From the NCBI RefSeq assembly GCF_036898095.1, contig NC_090739.1, positions 61,884,853 to 61,948,852 on the forward strand: DNA of 64,000 bases, written 5' to 3'. Position numbers and translations under genes: made by a program. Positions 44,601 to 54,649 of this stretch are shown here, one piece after another. The DNA is from Palaemon carinicauda (taxonomy: Eukaryota > Arthropoda > Malacostraca > Decapoda > Palaemonidae). The notes beneath the pieces were generated by a model. That model made no database searches. It saw nothing but the letters and a program-made list of their open reading frames with translations, and was not told the origin of the DNA. How positions within the stretch are numbered: position 1 is the first letter of the stretch; each line of letters begins with the position of its first letter.

Positions 44601-44814
44601 CTCTTCAAAATCTATTTATGACAAATCTATTACAATGTTGTTACAGTACTTATCTTGAAATATTTTATATTAATTATTCATGACTTTTCATGTACTTTAT
44701 TTTTTCCTCATTTCTTTTTCTCACTGGGCTATTTTCCCATTAGATCCCTTGGGCTTATAGTATCTTGTTTTTCCAATTAATTTTTTGCTTATCTAGTAGA
44801 AATAACAACAACAG
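41694..44814 (+). mobile_element. LINE copy L2 inserted within L0
   Basis: Starts in the endonuclease region (LVYTDF-like block, then TSKAGADHALISLVIKTE). It continues through WWATLKSALFGVDSS (about 43030), the RT (MQFGFRKGLRACDAVFTISK at 43517, GVPQGSVLSPLLF-like) and ends with a 3' UTR and an ACAACAACA-like tail at about 44800. YADD is changed (reads YAYH). A roughly 0.87-kb AT-rich segment at 42155-43025 interrupts it; its nature is unclear. It splits L0 between LWNDLVN and LAVESVELQ. Confidence 0.78.
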
Positions 44815-45224
44815 TCTGGCAGTGGAATCGGTGGAACTTCAGAAGTTTAAACTTTTTGCAAATCCTATTTGTTGATCTGATTGACAGTGTCTCATTCTAC
44901 AGTTTAAATGTGACTTATCTATTTTAATGTTGTTACTGATGTTAAAAATATTTTCCATTTCTTATTCATTACTTGTATATATATTTCATTTGCTATTTCC
45001 TTTCCTCACTGGGCTGCTTACTCTGTTGGAGCCTTTGGGTGTGTAGCATTCTGCTTTTCCAATCAGGGTCGTAGCTTGGTAGTAACAAGGCTAGTGAAGT
45101 ACATGTTTACACTACTTATTTACTGTGAAACCACTACAAGTGGGGAGAAGGGTGGGAAACTAAGTAAAAACAAGGGTGGGAAACCAAGTAAAAACAATAC
45201 TGTATAGGGGAGTACAGAAGGTTA

Positions 45225-45360
45225 CAGTACTTAGTGTGTTAGTCGACCACGCATAAGCAATGGGCAGCGAGTTGGTAGGTTAGCAGTTAACCCATCATAG
45301 TGCAGCTTTTCGTGCCTGTCTCTGTTACCTAACCGCCATGAATAAAGAGAGCCGACCATA
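45225..45360 (+). repeat. Dispersed repeat, copy 2
   Basis: Matches 7565-7720 over 'cagtacttagtgtgttagtc', 'agcaatgggcagcgagttgg' and 'gcctgtctctgttacctaac'. Family unknown. Confidence 0.6.
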
Positions 45361-45390
45361 CCCAACACAGTAGTGCACTTACACTAATAA

Positions 45391-45593
45391 GTACTATAGT
45401 CAATTTCTTTTAGCGTTGCAGATTTGCACCGACTCGCAGCGGTGCCCTTTTAGCTCGGAAAAGTTTCCTGATCGCTTATTGGTTGGACGAGATAATTCTA
45501 ACCAATCAGCGATCAGGAAAATTTTCCGAGCTAAAACGGCACCGCTGCGAGTCAGTGCAAATCTGCCTCGATAAAATAAATGGACTATGGTAC
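45391..45593. mobile_element. Near-palindromic MITE (long hairpin)
   Basis: The two halves are reverse complements over almost their whole length: left GCAGATTTGCACCGACTCGC pairs with right GCGAGTCAGTGCAAATCTGC, and TTTAGCTCGGAAAAGTTTCC pairs with GGAAAATTTTCCGAGCTAAA. The loop is about 16 nt (near 45485-45500). Ends CTATAGTCAATTT and AAATGGACTATGG are flanked by TA on both sides, suggesting a Tc1/mariner-type TA insertion. No coding capacity. Confidence 0.85.
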
Positions 45594-46527
45594 AGTAGAT
45601 ATCAAATAATACAGCAGGTTCTCAGGTTACAGCAATTTCAAGTTCTGAAGATTTGCAGTTACGAACGGGCTCCCAAAAGATCCTTAAAAAATCCAAATAA
45701 CTATTTTAAGTTATGACAATTGGTTTGTTGATGCAACAAACGACCTGCTGACATGGAGAGCAACTAAAGCCGTCACCTGGTAGCATTAGCTCGCTATCTT
45801 CGTTTGATACGCATTCAGGATGTAGGTTCTGCTCTTTTTTAGACAATTCATCAAGTCTAAAAGTATATTGTATATAGCATCAAATACGTAACAGGTTTGG
45901 ATAGAAAAGACAAAAGGCCACTACTGTAAAGCTCAATGCTTCTGGCTTTTCTGTTAAGGTTCATTCACACTTATATAACAGTGAATGTACCTAAACTTGA
46001 TATCTACTACGAGTGCAGAGGATCCTCTATCAGGGACTCGAAATTTAACCAAGCACAATTTACAATCATTCAGTAATACTTCTTCAATCCTCACTTTAAA
46101 ATAAAACCTTTAGCTCAAACCATTACTGGTTTTGTAGTTTTATAGAAACCTTCCTTTTGTGCTCCTCTATACTTTTTCTGCAGTTTTATAAAAACTTTTA
46201 TGTTGTGCTCCTCTATACTTTTTTCCTAACCTCAACCTAAAGTTTCTGGATGTGTGCTGTATAAGATTGGTTATTATTTATTTATGTAAACCTGCACTTG
46301 TAGGCTAGTAGAAGGTAACTAAAAATTACCAGGATTTTGGCAAAAATCATTGGCAAAAAAATCTGGATGGACAAAGAACAGATATATCACATACAAAAGG
46401 CAACCGATATCTTTTTAAGATCTGGAAATCCATCTCTTTCATTAAAAGTAAGACATTTACAATCAATCAATGGTAAAACATGTTAAAAAGTAACAAAATT
46501 ATTTCACATTATTGTCAAACTACTTAC
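45594..46527. other. Intron sequence next to exon 2
   Basis: Nothing coding. 45612-45690 has an 'aggttctcaggttacagcaa' block similar to 3534-3560 ('aggtcctcaggttacgaac'), probably another DNA-transposon end. Confidence 0.4.
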
Positions 46528-46654
46528 ATAGGTAGATGTCTCGTTCCACAATGGCCCGACCAGGACAAGATACAATATGAGATTGGAAAAGTGGTGTCTT
46601 GACAATATGAGTTGCATTAAAAGGGCACACCTTGACATCAGCATCTCTGTGATT
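46528..46654 (-). CDS. GTSF1/Asterix-like, coding exon 2 (second CHHC finger)
   Basis: This 127-nt exon has acceptor CTTCATCTTTCAG and donor T followed by GTAAGTAG. It reads in phase 0 from the exon at 58658: NHRDADVKVCPFNATHIVK, then TPLFQSHIVSCPGRAIVE and RDIYL. The Cys and His residues are spaced C-x5-H-x9-H-x3-C (residues 45, 51, 61, 65), the CHHC zinc finger of the U11-48K/TRMT13/GTSF1 type. Two such fingers in tandem, with an NH.D linker between them, are specific to GTSF1 family proteins, which bind RNA through the first finger and assist Piwi-directed silencing. The exon ends with one base of a codon completed at 24388. No stop and no indel. Confidence 0.92.
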
Positions 46655-47297
46655 CTGAAAGATGAAGAACACTGATCAAAATAAAATCAACTATTTTACT
46701 ACTTACCAGATATTAATACTATACTAATACTACCTCTGCAGTGCTAGATACTCAACAAATTAAAAAATCAACACTGAACGAGCACCTCTATTGTAGCCAA
46801 GGTATCTCTTCAGGTGGTAGCCGAACAGTATCTCTCTCCAATTATTTCATAGTTAATTAAAAGAATTTTCATGACATTTATATATGACCACTGAATGTGG
46901 GGAAAAGTATGGGAACCATTTAAATCTACTCACGTAACATAATAATTACCTAACTGTAGACAGTATTGTACTGTACAGTACTTGAAAAATTATGTTTATT
47001 TCAATAAATCCTCAAGCCTAATACTGCCTATTCGTACATTGTCAACGATGGAAGAACAATGATATATAATAAAAACACTCGTGTGTCACCTTTAGATAAT
47101 GGAATAAAAAATAGCAGTAAAATAAAGTCAAAATGTTAAAGATGCCACTGATCACTCAAGATTGTGCAAATGCCAGAACCCCAACTTTTATTACAATCAT
47201 TAGCCAGGAAACTACTCATACTGTCCAGGTCTTTTAGCAGTGGATTAGAGGATCAAAAGAAAGATATTGATAAGGAGCTACCATAAATAAAAAAATA
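46655..47297. other. Intron sequence, nothing recognised
   Basis: AT-rich intron 1 sequence between exon 2 and the decayed DIRS copy F. No repeats or open segments of note. Confidence 0.4.
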
Positions 47298-49900
47298 AAA
47301 CAATTTGTATTTTTCCTTGCTATAAAAACGAGTCATTTATATGGGTTTACTCCCAAGTTATTATGCTACGACCAATAAAGAACAAGGTGCCTAATTGGCA
47401 ACTGTATATGGTTACCAGACATACCTCCAGGCTGGGCGAGCACGAGCCAGCATCGCACTCTTCGTAAGGTCAAGACTTGATGGGTGGGACATTTGGATAA
47501 ATGGCTCAGGTTTGAATATATAGGAAAAATACAAATTGTTTTAATAATTTGTAGTTTTTTCCTACTCGGATAAAAACTTTCAAGTCATTTAGGCTATTTG
47601 AGGAATCTTTCTTTGGTGGGAGGAAGTCTCCATTGTTAAACTAGTATCAATCTAGCCCTTATTTCACGATAAACAGTAAAAAAAAATACACAACATTCAA
47701 AACTGGCTCGTATAGGGGTAAAATCGAGATGTCAGCCTCAAATCACAAGTCAATGACCTGACAAAAGTATTATGGTATGAATAATATTTAGGATGTATTA
47801 TGGTATGAATAATATTTAGGATAAAGTATATCAATATGAATTGTCACATTAATACTTTATCACTAACAAAGTGAATTTGATTACTTACACGCATATGGGT
47901 TCCTTCCATAAAGTTACTCCCAAGTGAGGGATGGACAAAAAAGTAAAAAATTGCACACTCCACTTTCATACTCTTTATACCGAGAATAACGGATAATGTG
48001 ACAAAAGCTTAACTGTCTTGCAAAAGCTTGGCCTAGATTAGACCATAAAAAAGGTACCCAGAGATTTATGGGTATACTGTAGTCCTTTAAACACTGTAGT
48101 GTGCTGTAAAGGTAGTCTGACCCTTTCCAGACTACCTGCACTAAGGACTTGAGCCCCTGAATGGTTCTTGCAGAACACTAAGGTTGCAGTAAGATCAAGG
48201 ATATCATGAGCTCTAGGGGTGCCCCTGGCAGCACTTCCCGAGCACTTTTTGGTGCACCTTGCTCAAGAACAGGTTGGAGATTTTCAGTCCAAAAGGAGCA
48301 GTTCTCTTAATATCTCTTTAACACACTCTTACAGAACAGTTACATATTATCCAGATCAACAGTTGCCTCTTAATAGCCAAAACAGTTAAACGTTAAACCT
48401 GGTGACATTAATAGTCGGGTTCTGGGTCTTGACTATGAACTTTGGAATGTAGGGGAAAAAAAAATAAAAGTTTTCCCCCTTTAGAGTGTGAGATCAGGCA
48501 AGACAAGCCATAGTTTTCTCACTTTTGCTGAACTTAGGGCTAAGAAGAAGACTGTCTTTAAGGTCAGATCTCAGTCCCAGGCCTTATTTAAGGGCTCGTA
48601 AGGTGCCCTCTCAAGAGGTTGCAAGACCTCTATCACACTCCAAATTGGAGTTCAAGTTCCCGAGGTGGGCAGATCTGTTCAGTTTCTAATTGGAGCTGAA
48701 AATTCCCATAGAGAATAAAGGTTGATTCCTTTCAGTTTAAAGACTTCTTTAGGTAGTTGATGTAGAAGGTCTTGTCCTCCTGTGATTTTATCCTTGATAT
48801 CTGTTCTCTGAAGATGGGCTCCACATCATTGGCAAGAGGAATCTGTAAATAGAAGAAAATCTAGATGGGCACTTCTATTAGGGGCGATTGAGGGTCTGTC
48901 GTCTAGAACCACTGTCTCTTTAGAACCCACTGCAGTGAGCATATGTGCATCCTTTCTAAGAGAACTAGTTTCTCTAGGGATATGAGATGATTGGCTAGCC
49001 TTCTCTGTCTTTTCCACTGCTGCAGCTACTTCTGTGGGAGGAAAGTGTGGGGTGGTAGATTACATTTACATTCAAATTACACAAATTGAGCGTGTCTGGG
49101 AGAAAATTATTCAGTTCATTTAACAACAACTGCATCTCGGCATTTCAAGATACAGTTCCCCCACAGGGAAACTATCTGATGCCCAGATCTGGACAACTCT
49201 TCAAATTATTTCTTGACCAGTGGGTCTTTCACACTCCCTGAAATGATAAACAGACACTGCATTTGACCAGTGGTCCAGCCATGAGCATGGCTGAGTAGCT
49301 CCATCTTTTGCATCTCAGATCCCAAAAAGGTGGAGGGAAGGTTAGTTAGCTTGTCACTAGGTATACCTAGGACAGTGGCTACAACATGAGGTCCATAGGT
49401 AGAGGTCTAGAGTACATATTTGAGTCTATAAAATTTTCTTTAATGGGATAGCACTAAAGAAGGTAAAGTTCTCAGCAGCTGAGACCTACAGTATTTATTA
49501 AACAGATCTAAAGTGTTGCGAGCTTTGTGTGACAAAAACACATTAAACCTGTGTTTGGTGCTGTGGAATTCTGAAAAGACTGCATCAATAGCGCAGTGCC
49601 TCCTAGTACCTTGGGCATGTGACAGGTCTCTAAAGAAGAGCCTACCTGCAAGACATTTGTCATCAGCAGTCGGCAAGAAAGAACTTCCAAGACATGTTGG
49701 AGGGCAGCAATCATCTCGCACTCAACAAAATCTGAAAACTACCTCATGTAAATTCACATTCTCTCTGCTACTAGAGGATAATCCCAAGAAAATAAGTCAG
49801 CGGTATATAAGCGCAAGCTTCAGCGAAAGGTGAACTCTATGAGCAATTCATGGGCTTGCAAGAATAATGCAGATAATGACTTACCTTTCCTGCACCTTAA
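47298..49900 (-). mobile_element. Decayed DIRS-like element F
   Basis: The left part repeats the DIRS plan: an outer end (AATTTGTATTTTTCCTTGCT) at 47298 and an internal complementary region around 47520-47600 that fuses AGGAAAAATACAAATTG with AATTTGTAGTTTTTTCC. The sequence at 48090-48300 and 48540-48680 parallels E at 59830-59960 and 60350-60450 (for example GTAGTCTGACCCTTTCCAGA beside GTGGTCTGACACTTCCACAC), so it is a relative of E in recombinase sequence. The right boundary was not found; an open frame at 49440-49721 (minus) may be Gag debris. Confidence 0.6.
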
Positions 49901-50544
49901 CGAAAATGCCTACTAAACAGAGATCACAATCTACACTCAGTAAAAAGTACATAACTGCAAACAATAATGGTCTTTAGTAGTGTGGATTTCTTGTCGGTTT
50001 AATCATAAAGCAAAGCAAGACCAACACACATGTATTCTTGCTTCATTCCCTTAATAACACAAAACCACCTTAACCTTTCAAGCCAAATGGTAGGAAAGGA
50101 TTAAACACCCTTGCATAGGATGCAACAGCTCATTCATACTTGTTGCGGCCAAAGACAAATTATGAGTTTTTGACAGGAAGGTGGGGCTACTGGCTCGCAC
50201 TCACGACCTGTCAATAACTACTGTACCTCACCTACGATTTCAACAGCCGTTCTAGCACTGTTGAAAACATTTTCTCCATTTTAAAGGCTGAAATGTTTGC
50301 ATAGGGATTGGAACAAATGAGGATTGGTTTGTTTATCAGCGAGATGGCTGAGGGCGAGCAGTCTGTTCCATATCTTAGCTCTCCCTCTAGGCAAAGCTAC
50401 CATGCTCATTTAGGGAAAGTAAATTTTTTTATTTGATTACTAAAGTCAAATTATTTTCTTCAATCAAGGAATATTGATTGTAGTCAATAATTACAGTAGA
50501 ATAAAATAATTTTGCATTAAATACAGTATTACAGTAAATTACAG
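49901..50544. other. Intron sequence, nothing recognised
   Basis: No clear repeat or gene. A GC-richer piece (50190-50400) shows no coding motif. Confidence 0.35.
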
Positions 50545-50825
50545 GTACAGTATTATTATTATTATTACTATTATTATTATTATTATCAGCCAAGCTACAA
50601 TCCTGGTTGGAAAAGCAGGATGCTATAAGCCAAAAGGCTCCAACAGGGAAAATTGCCCAGTGAGAAAAGGAAACAAGGAAAATAGAATATTTTAAGAAGT
50701 GTAACATTAAAATAAATATCTCCTATATAAACTATAAAAACTTTAACAAAACAAGAGGAAGAGAAATAAAATAGAATAGTGAGCTCAAGTGTACCCTCAA
50801 ACAAGAGAACTCTAACCCAAGACAG
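50545..50825 (-). mobile_element. Non-autonomous LINE derivative, 3' part
   Basis: The minus strand ends with a (TAA)n-like tail (50547-50590 on plus as TATTATTATT). It has the same 5'-UTR-to-3'-UTR structure as 6125-6395 (blocks CTTGTTTGAGGGTACACTTG, then CCCTGTTGGAGCC). Confidence 0.75.
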
Positions 50826-51136
50826 TGAGTACTTAAAACAATAATGGTGGGAGATCTCATATTAGAATTAATTACTCAAATTTTATAATTTAGGAGTTTA
50901 ATTTCTTAAGAGTGCACTTTACCTACTCAAAAAGATGCTTTATTATACTGGACAGCAAACTAAAAACAAAAACAAAGAATAGTCGAGTCTTTATCACAGT
51001 TCGTTATACAGTATCAGTATAATTTTCTTTTTTGGACAAATAACTAGCCTCAAATAAAAGTAAAATATTACTGCTGGTATACCAAAAAGTTAGAAAAGGG
51101 ATTTTGACGAAGGAAAAATCTATTTCTGGGGAGAGA

Positions 51137-51422
51137 CCTGTGACGCCCGGCGAAAAAGTCCTTCTTTGTACTTTTTCTGATATAAATCTTCCAAATATAC
51201 CAGAGAAAATTAAAAGCATGGAATGCAGAGGTTACAACCCTCGCGCGAGCACCTTGTTGGTGTCGTATATCTAACAAGGGCGTTTGTAAAACACTATTCA
51301 CAGGCTGTCTTCCATTTAGATAATCCCTTCATCAAAGGGGGAGGGCCGTGACAGGCCCTAGAGAATACAGTTGGGTTACCCTACCGACACCCACCACTCG
51401 CGCTCACTAGGTCATCCTTCTG
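51137..51422 (+). repeat. DIRS D inverted terminal repeat (3' side)
   Basis: From CCTGTGACGCCCGGCGAAAA to GGTCATCCTTCTG. Complement of 58262-58548 with few differences (CCCGG against GGCCGG). Confidence 0.93.
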
Positions 51423-51480
51423 CAAGAACATATGGCTTGGCAAGGAAAGGGTGGGTCCGTACAAAAATCATCGGGAAGGG

Positions 51481-51573
51481 TTTCGCCGGGCGTCACAGGT
51501 CTCTCCCCAGAAATAGATTTTTCCTTCGTCAAAATCCCTTTTCTGGGTCGAACCTGTGACGGCCGGCGAAAAA
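51481..51573. repeat. DIRS D internal complementary region
   Basis: Contains TTTTTCCTTCGTCAAAATCC (complement of the left end) running into TTTTCTGGGTCGAACCTGTG (complement of the right end). Confidence 0.9.
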
Positions 51574-51948
51574 GTACCAGAGAATGCCTTCCAAGCCCAA
51601 TAAATTAATAACATAATGAGGAGAATACAATCACCATGTACGACAATACTATGATATAATAAAGTAATCGTCCAATTACCAACCAGCCAAATGACATAGG
51701 GAACGTAAGGTTAAATAATAATGACGACAAGGAACCAACTGAGTGTCGAATCGCAAAAGGCATCAAACCTTACATGTCTAAGTATATCTAAACATTAAAG
51801 GAACGGTAACTACAATAACAGTTAAACCATAGGAATTAAACATGGCAAATATCATAGGGCTAACGAACTACCAAGGAGAGCGGCGACGTGGTGTGAGTGG
51901 CGGGTAGGAGGGAGAAGAGAAGAGATGGAAGAAAGGAAGAAGAGGAGA

Positions 51949-52227
51949 TTAATGGGGAGAGATAAGGCTCCCCTCTGCCATCGTTGGGTATTTAAGGGCC
52001 TGTAAGATCTTTAGATATTGGCGTTTGACAACCATAGGGGATTTCCAACCCGTATATTTTTTAAAATCATCAAAGTCCCTGTTCTGGAAATCATTGTTGG
52101 AGGCATCTACTGTCCGTATATCATGAGCCTGGGGAAATGATTCCGGATTAGTATGTTTAATGAAGTAGAGGATTTGTTGCCTGATACCGTGAATGGAACT
52201 AGTACCTCCTTGTTCCCTGATAACCAA
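51949..52227 (-). pseudogene. DIRS D recombinase, catalytic C-terminal part
   Basis: The frame contains PESFPQAHDIRTVDASNNDF with the H-x-x-R pair, then FKKYTGWKSPMVVKRQYLKI with Trp and the Tyr nucleophile. All C-terminal catalytic positions look intact. It is separated from the N-terminal part by stops and shifts between 52228 and 52356. The sequence differs strongly from A/B/C (KTHEVRAV...SHYLRN), so this is another DIRS lineage. Confidence 0.8.
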
Positions 52228-52355
52228 GGAGCCAGACGAGCGGGTGGCAGTTCTAGCTAAAAAGGGGCTTGAGAGTGTGACTGTACACGGAGAAAAATCC
52301 TGGGGATGAAGAATAATCTTCCGAGAGGAGCACCTATTTTGCGGATCCTCATTTT

Positions 52356-53037
52356 TTAGCTAGGGAAGCTTTGTCTGGAAAGGAGTACTTCGGCTGAAGG
52401 GAGGAAATCTATGTTTTCCGGGTTCGTGAGAGCTGCTAGTTCTGATGTTCCATCACCTGAAGCCATAGCCGTTAGAAATAAAGTCTTCCTAAGAAGAGTG
52501 ATATAAGAGCAGGATTCATTGTCCGTGTCCATCGCAAGTTTGAGAACACCGTTCAGAGACCAAGAGTCCTTTTGTGGCCGAACCGAAGGTAGAAGCCTAG
52601 CACATGTTTTTGGGGTTGATGAGAAATAGGAATCAGCTAGGTTAATGTTGAACCCAACAAGGTAGATCTTCTTCAAAGCTGACTTGATGGTGGTTAAAGT
52701 GCTAACTGTTAGGCCTTTGTCAAATAGGAACCTCAAGAAAGAGATGGCTAAATGCGGGGACATACGAGTATGGTCTGCACTCTTAGGGGACCTACTAGTT
52801 GTTAACGGCCGAATCATATTGGCGAATTGTCGAGTCCCTTTTTGTCCCATTCGATGAAGAGATCGTTTCCGGTTCAATGTTCGCATCTCTACGAGCTGCC
52901 AACTTCCTGTAGTCCACAAAGTTAGAGTTTTGGCTATCCTTGAGTAATCTAACACAGTGAGTTTGGATACTCGGGTCAGTTTGAGGAACGGGATCCGGAT
53001 GGGACTGAGTTTCAACTCGAGGAGGAGAGGAAACCAA
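52356..53037 (-). pseudogene. DIRS D recombinase, N-terminal and first catalytic part
   Basis: Two overlapping frames: 53037-52795 has DYRKLAARRDANIEPETISS and STIRQYDSAVNN (SAM-like start). 53015-52356 has HTRMSPHLAISFLRFLFDKG, STLTTIKSALKKIYLVGFNI and LFLTAMASGDGTSELAALTN. The first catalytic Arg should follow MASG as R-x-SEL; here the block reads GDGTSELAAL, so that Arg appears to be replaced. One frameshift near 52810. Confidence 0.78.
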
Positions 53038-53222
53038 CTGTTCTTGGCCAGTGAGGTGGTACTAAAGCCACTGCGCCCGGGAAGGAGCGTAGTTTGTGTA
53101 AAAGTTTTTAGAAGATTCCCTGGGGGAGATAGGGAAATCTTCTTCTAATGGTTCCAATCCCGGGGTAATGCGTCCATGGCATAAGCCCGAGGGTCCAGGG
53201 TTGGGGTCACATAACAAGGAAG

Positions 53223-54017
53223 TTAGTGATTCATCTGAGTTGCGAATAGATCTACCTGGAGGCCTGGAACGAGCCTGAGTATCCACCGGAATGAAATTAT
53301 GTCTAGAGACCATTCTGACTCCAGTGGATCCGTCCTGGATAGTGAGTCCGCTCTCACATTCTGGCCTCCCGCTAGGTGAGGTGCTGACAGGAACCAGTTC
53401 TCTTCTGTTGCCCAGGCGAAGATAGTGACCAGGATCTGATTCAGGTTGGGTGACTTGGATCCTCCCCTGTTGACGTAGTGTACTGCGTCTGTGCTGTCTG
53501 ACACTACTCTGATGTGGGTCGACCTCGGAGGAGAGTCTCTCTTCAGGGTCAAGAACACTGCCATGGCTTTGAGAACAATGATATGGGACTGTTTCATGGA
53601 GAGTGACCAAGAACCTGAAACATCTGATGTTCGGAGTAATCCCCCCCATCCACTTAGAGACGCGGCTGTATGGAATGTCACTTGTGGAGGTGGGAATTGT
53701 AGAGGAACCGATTTGGAGAGGTCCTTCGGTTCGGACCATGGGTGTAGTCTCATTTTCAAGACAGAGGGGATCTTCGAGACCATGTCTCTTATAGGTACTG
53801 TAGCTCTCTTTCTCCAAACTCGATTGATGTCTTTGAGTTTGGCTTTTATTAGATCTGTTACTGAAGTGAATTGGAAAAATCCGAGGATACTTTCTAAGGC
53901 TCTTAGGACACCTGTTTGTGTTTGAGAAAATTTTTTGATCTTGGAAACTATTCCTCTTACCTTTTGGAAGGGAGAGACAACGTGTGCTTCGAAAGGTCCC
54001 ACTGAATGGCTAACCAT
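53223..54017 (-). CDS. DIRS D RNase H domain frame
   Basis: A 264-codon frame continuing from the RT after a shift: RALESILGFFQFTSVTDLIK (connector), TFHTAASLSGWGGLLRTSDV (the first Asp of DASLSGWG is Ala), SHIIVLKAMAVFLTL (the Glu of the family motif is Lys), VVSDSTDAVHYVNRGGSK (Asp), GGQNVRADSLSR, then LVPGLQVDLFATQMNH. It keeps the architecture but two of the catalytic acids are altered, so activity is doubtful. A -1 frame (53817-53062) is open across almost all of it. Confidence 0.8.
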   Translation of the reverse strand: MVSHSVGPFEAHVVSPFQKVRGIVSKIKKFSQTQTGVLRALESILGFFQFTSVTDLIKAKLKDINRVWRKRATVPIRDMVSKIPSVLKMRLHPWSEPKDLSKSVPLQFPPPQVTFHTAASLSGWGGLLRTSDVSGSWSLSMKQSHIIVLKAMAVFLTLKRDSPPRSTHIRVVSDSTDAVHYVNRGGSKSPNLNQILVTIFAWATEENWFLSAPHLAGGQNVRADSLSRTDPLESEWSLDIISFRWILRLVPGLQVDLFATQMNH

Positions 54018-54068
54018 TCTAAGCGGACTGATGGTTGCAGGCGAGATTTTTTGGAGATTGACCCGAAA

Positions 54069-54640
54069 TCACAGGTTGTCGAGAAATTGGAATAATTCCT
54101 TCGTAGCTCTGTTGCCTTCTATGACCGGCCGGGCCCAAATGAGCCAACCGGCCAGATAAGCAATGATCTGTATCTCTTGGTTCCTGAGTTGTTCTAACAC
54201 TCTCTCTCCTAGTTTTGTGAATATCCTGGGATCAATGTTGAGGCCAAAGGGCATGTCTTGAACACAAAGGCTTTCCTGCTTAGGCGGAAACCCAGATAAG
54301 AAGAGAAGTTTCGAGCTAAAGGCGCAAGATAATAGTCGTCGGTAAGATCGACAGAGGTGGTGACGGTCCTAGGGGAAGTAAGGTCCGTACCTGAGAGATA
54401 GTCAACATCCGGAACTTGTCGCAGAGAATGTAAGAGTTTAGCTTGACAAGTCCAGGTCCACTCTCAATGCCGCCAAGCCTTTCTTCGGAATTGTGAACAG
54501 GTGGCTTTGGAACTTCAGTGATCGATCCCGTTTGATTGCTTCTTCTTGAGTAACCCTGTGGTGTACTCTTCCAGGATGGGAGTGGATTTCTGGGAGAAGG
54601 TCACTGGTGGAGGAGGAGGACCTTGTGGCCATTTTCACCT
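54069..54640 (-). pseudogene. DIRS D reverse transcriptase, broken and DD-less
   Basis: 54638-54438 gives KFQSHLFTIPKKGLAALRVD (fingers). After shifts, 54254-54069 gives PFGLNIDPRIFTKLGERVLE and IIAYLAGWLIWARPVIEGN. The catalytic YLDDW motif reads YLAGW, losing both aspartates of the DD pair. The template-binding Asp region in between is also out of frame. Dead polymerase. Confidence 0.8.
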
Positions 54641-54649
54641 CAAACCTTT

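Larger units (their letters stand above)
33060..45110 (+). mobile_element. LINE 'L0' split into five pieces by later insertions
   Basis: One 5'-truncated plus-strand LINE can be followed across four gaps: 33060-33215 (EMSGIPQESVFSPLL), 34388-35066 (VCDAYAGDATL-like YADD region to the thumb), 41624-41693 (TTQHTINFI, then LWNDLVN) and 44815-45110 (LAVESVELQKFKLFA, then 3' UTR and tail). The gaps hold a minus-strand LINE (33216-34387), DIRS C (35067-41623) and a second plus-strand LINE (about 41694-44814). The reading order of the protein is preserved across each gap, which is the evidence for a single original copy. All pieces are decayed. Confidence 0.78.

Noticed and set aside
49440..49721. 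93-codon minus ORF as a host exon
   Set aside because: No flanking splice pattern consistent with the GTSF1-like gene phases; it lies in the area of a decayed DIRS copy and may be Gag debris, but I could not match it to another copy.
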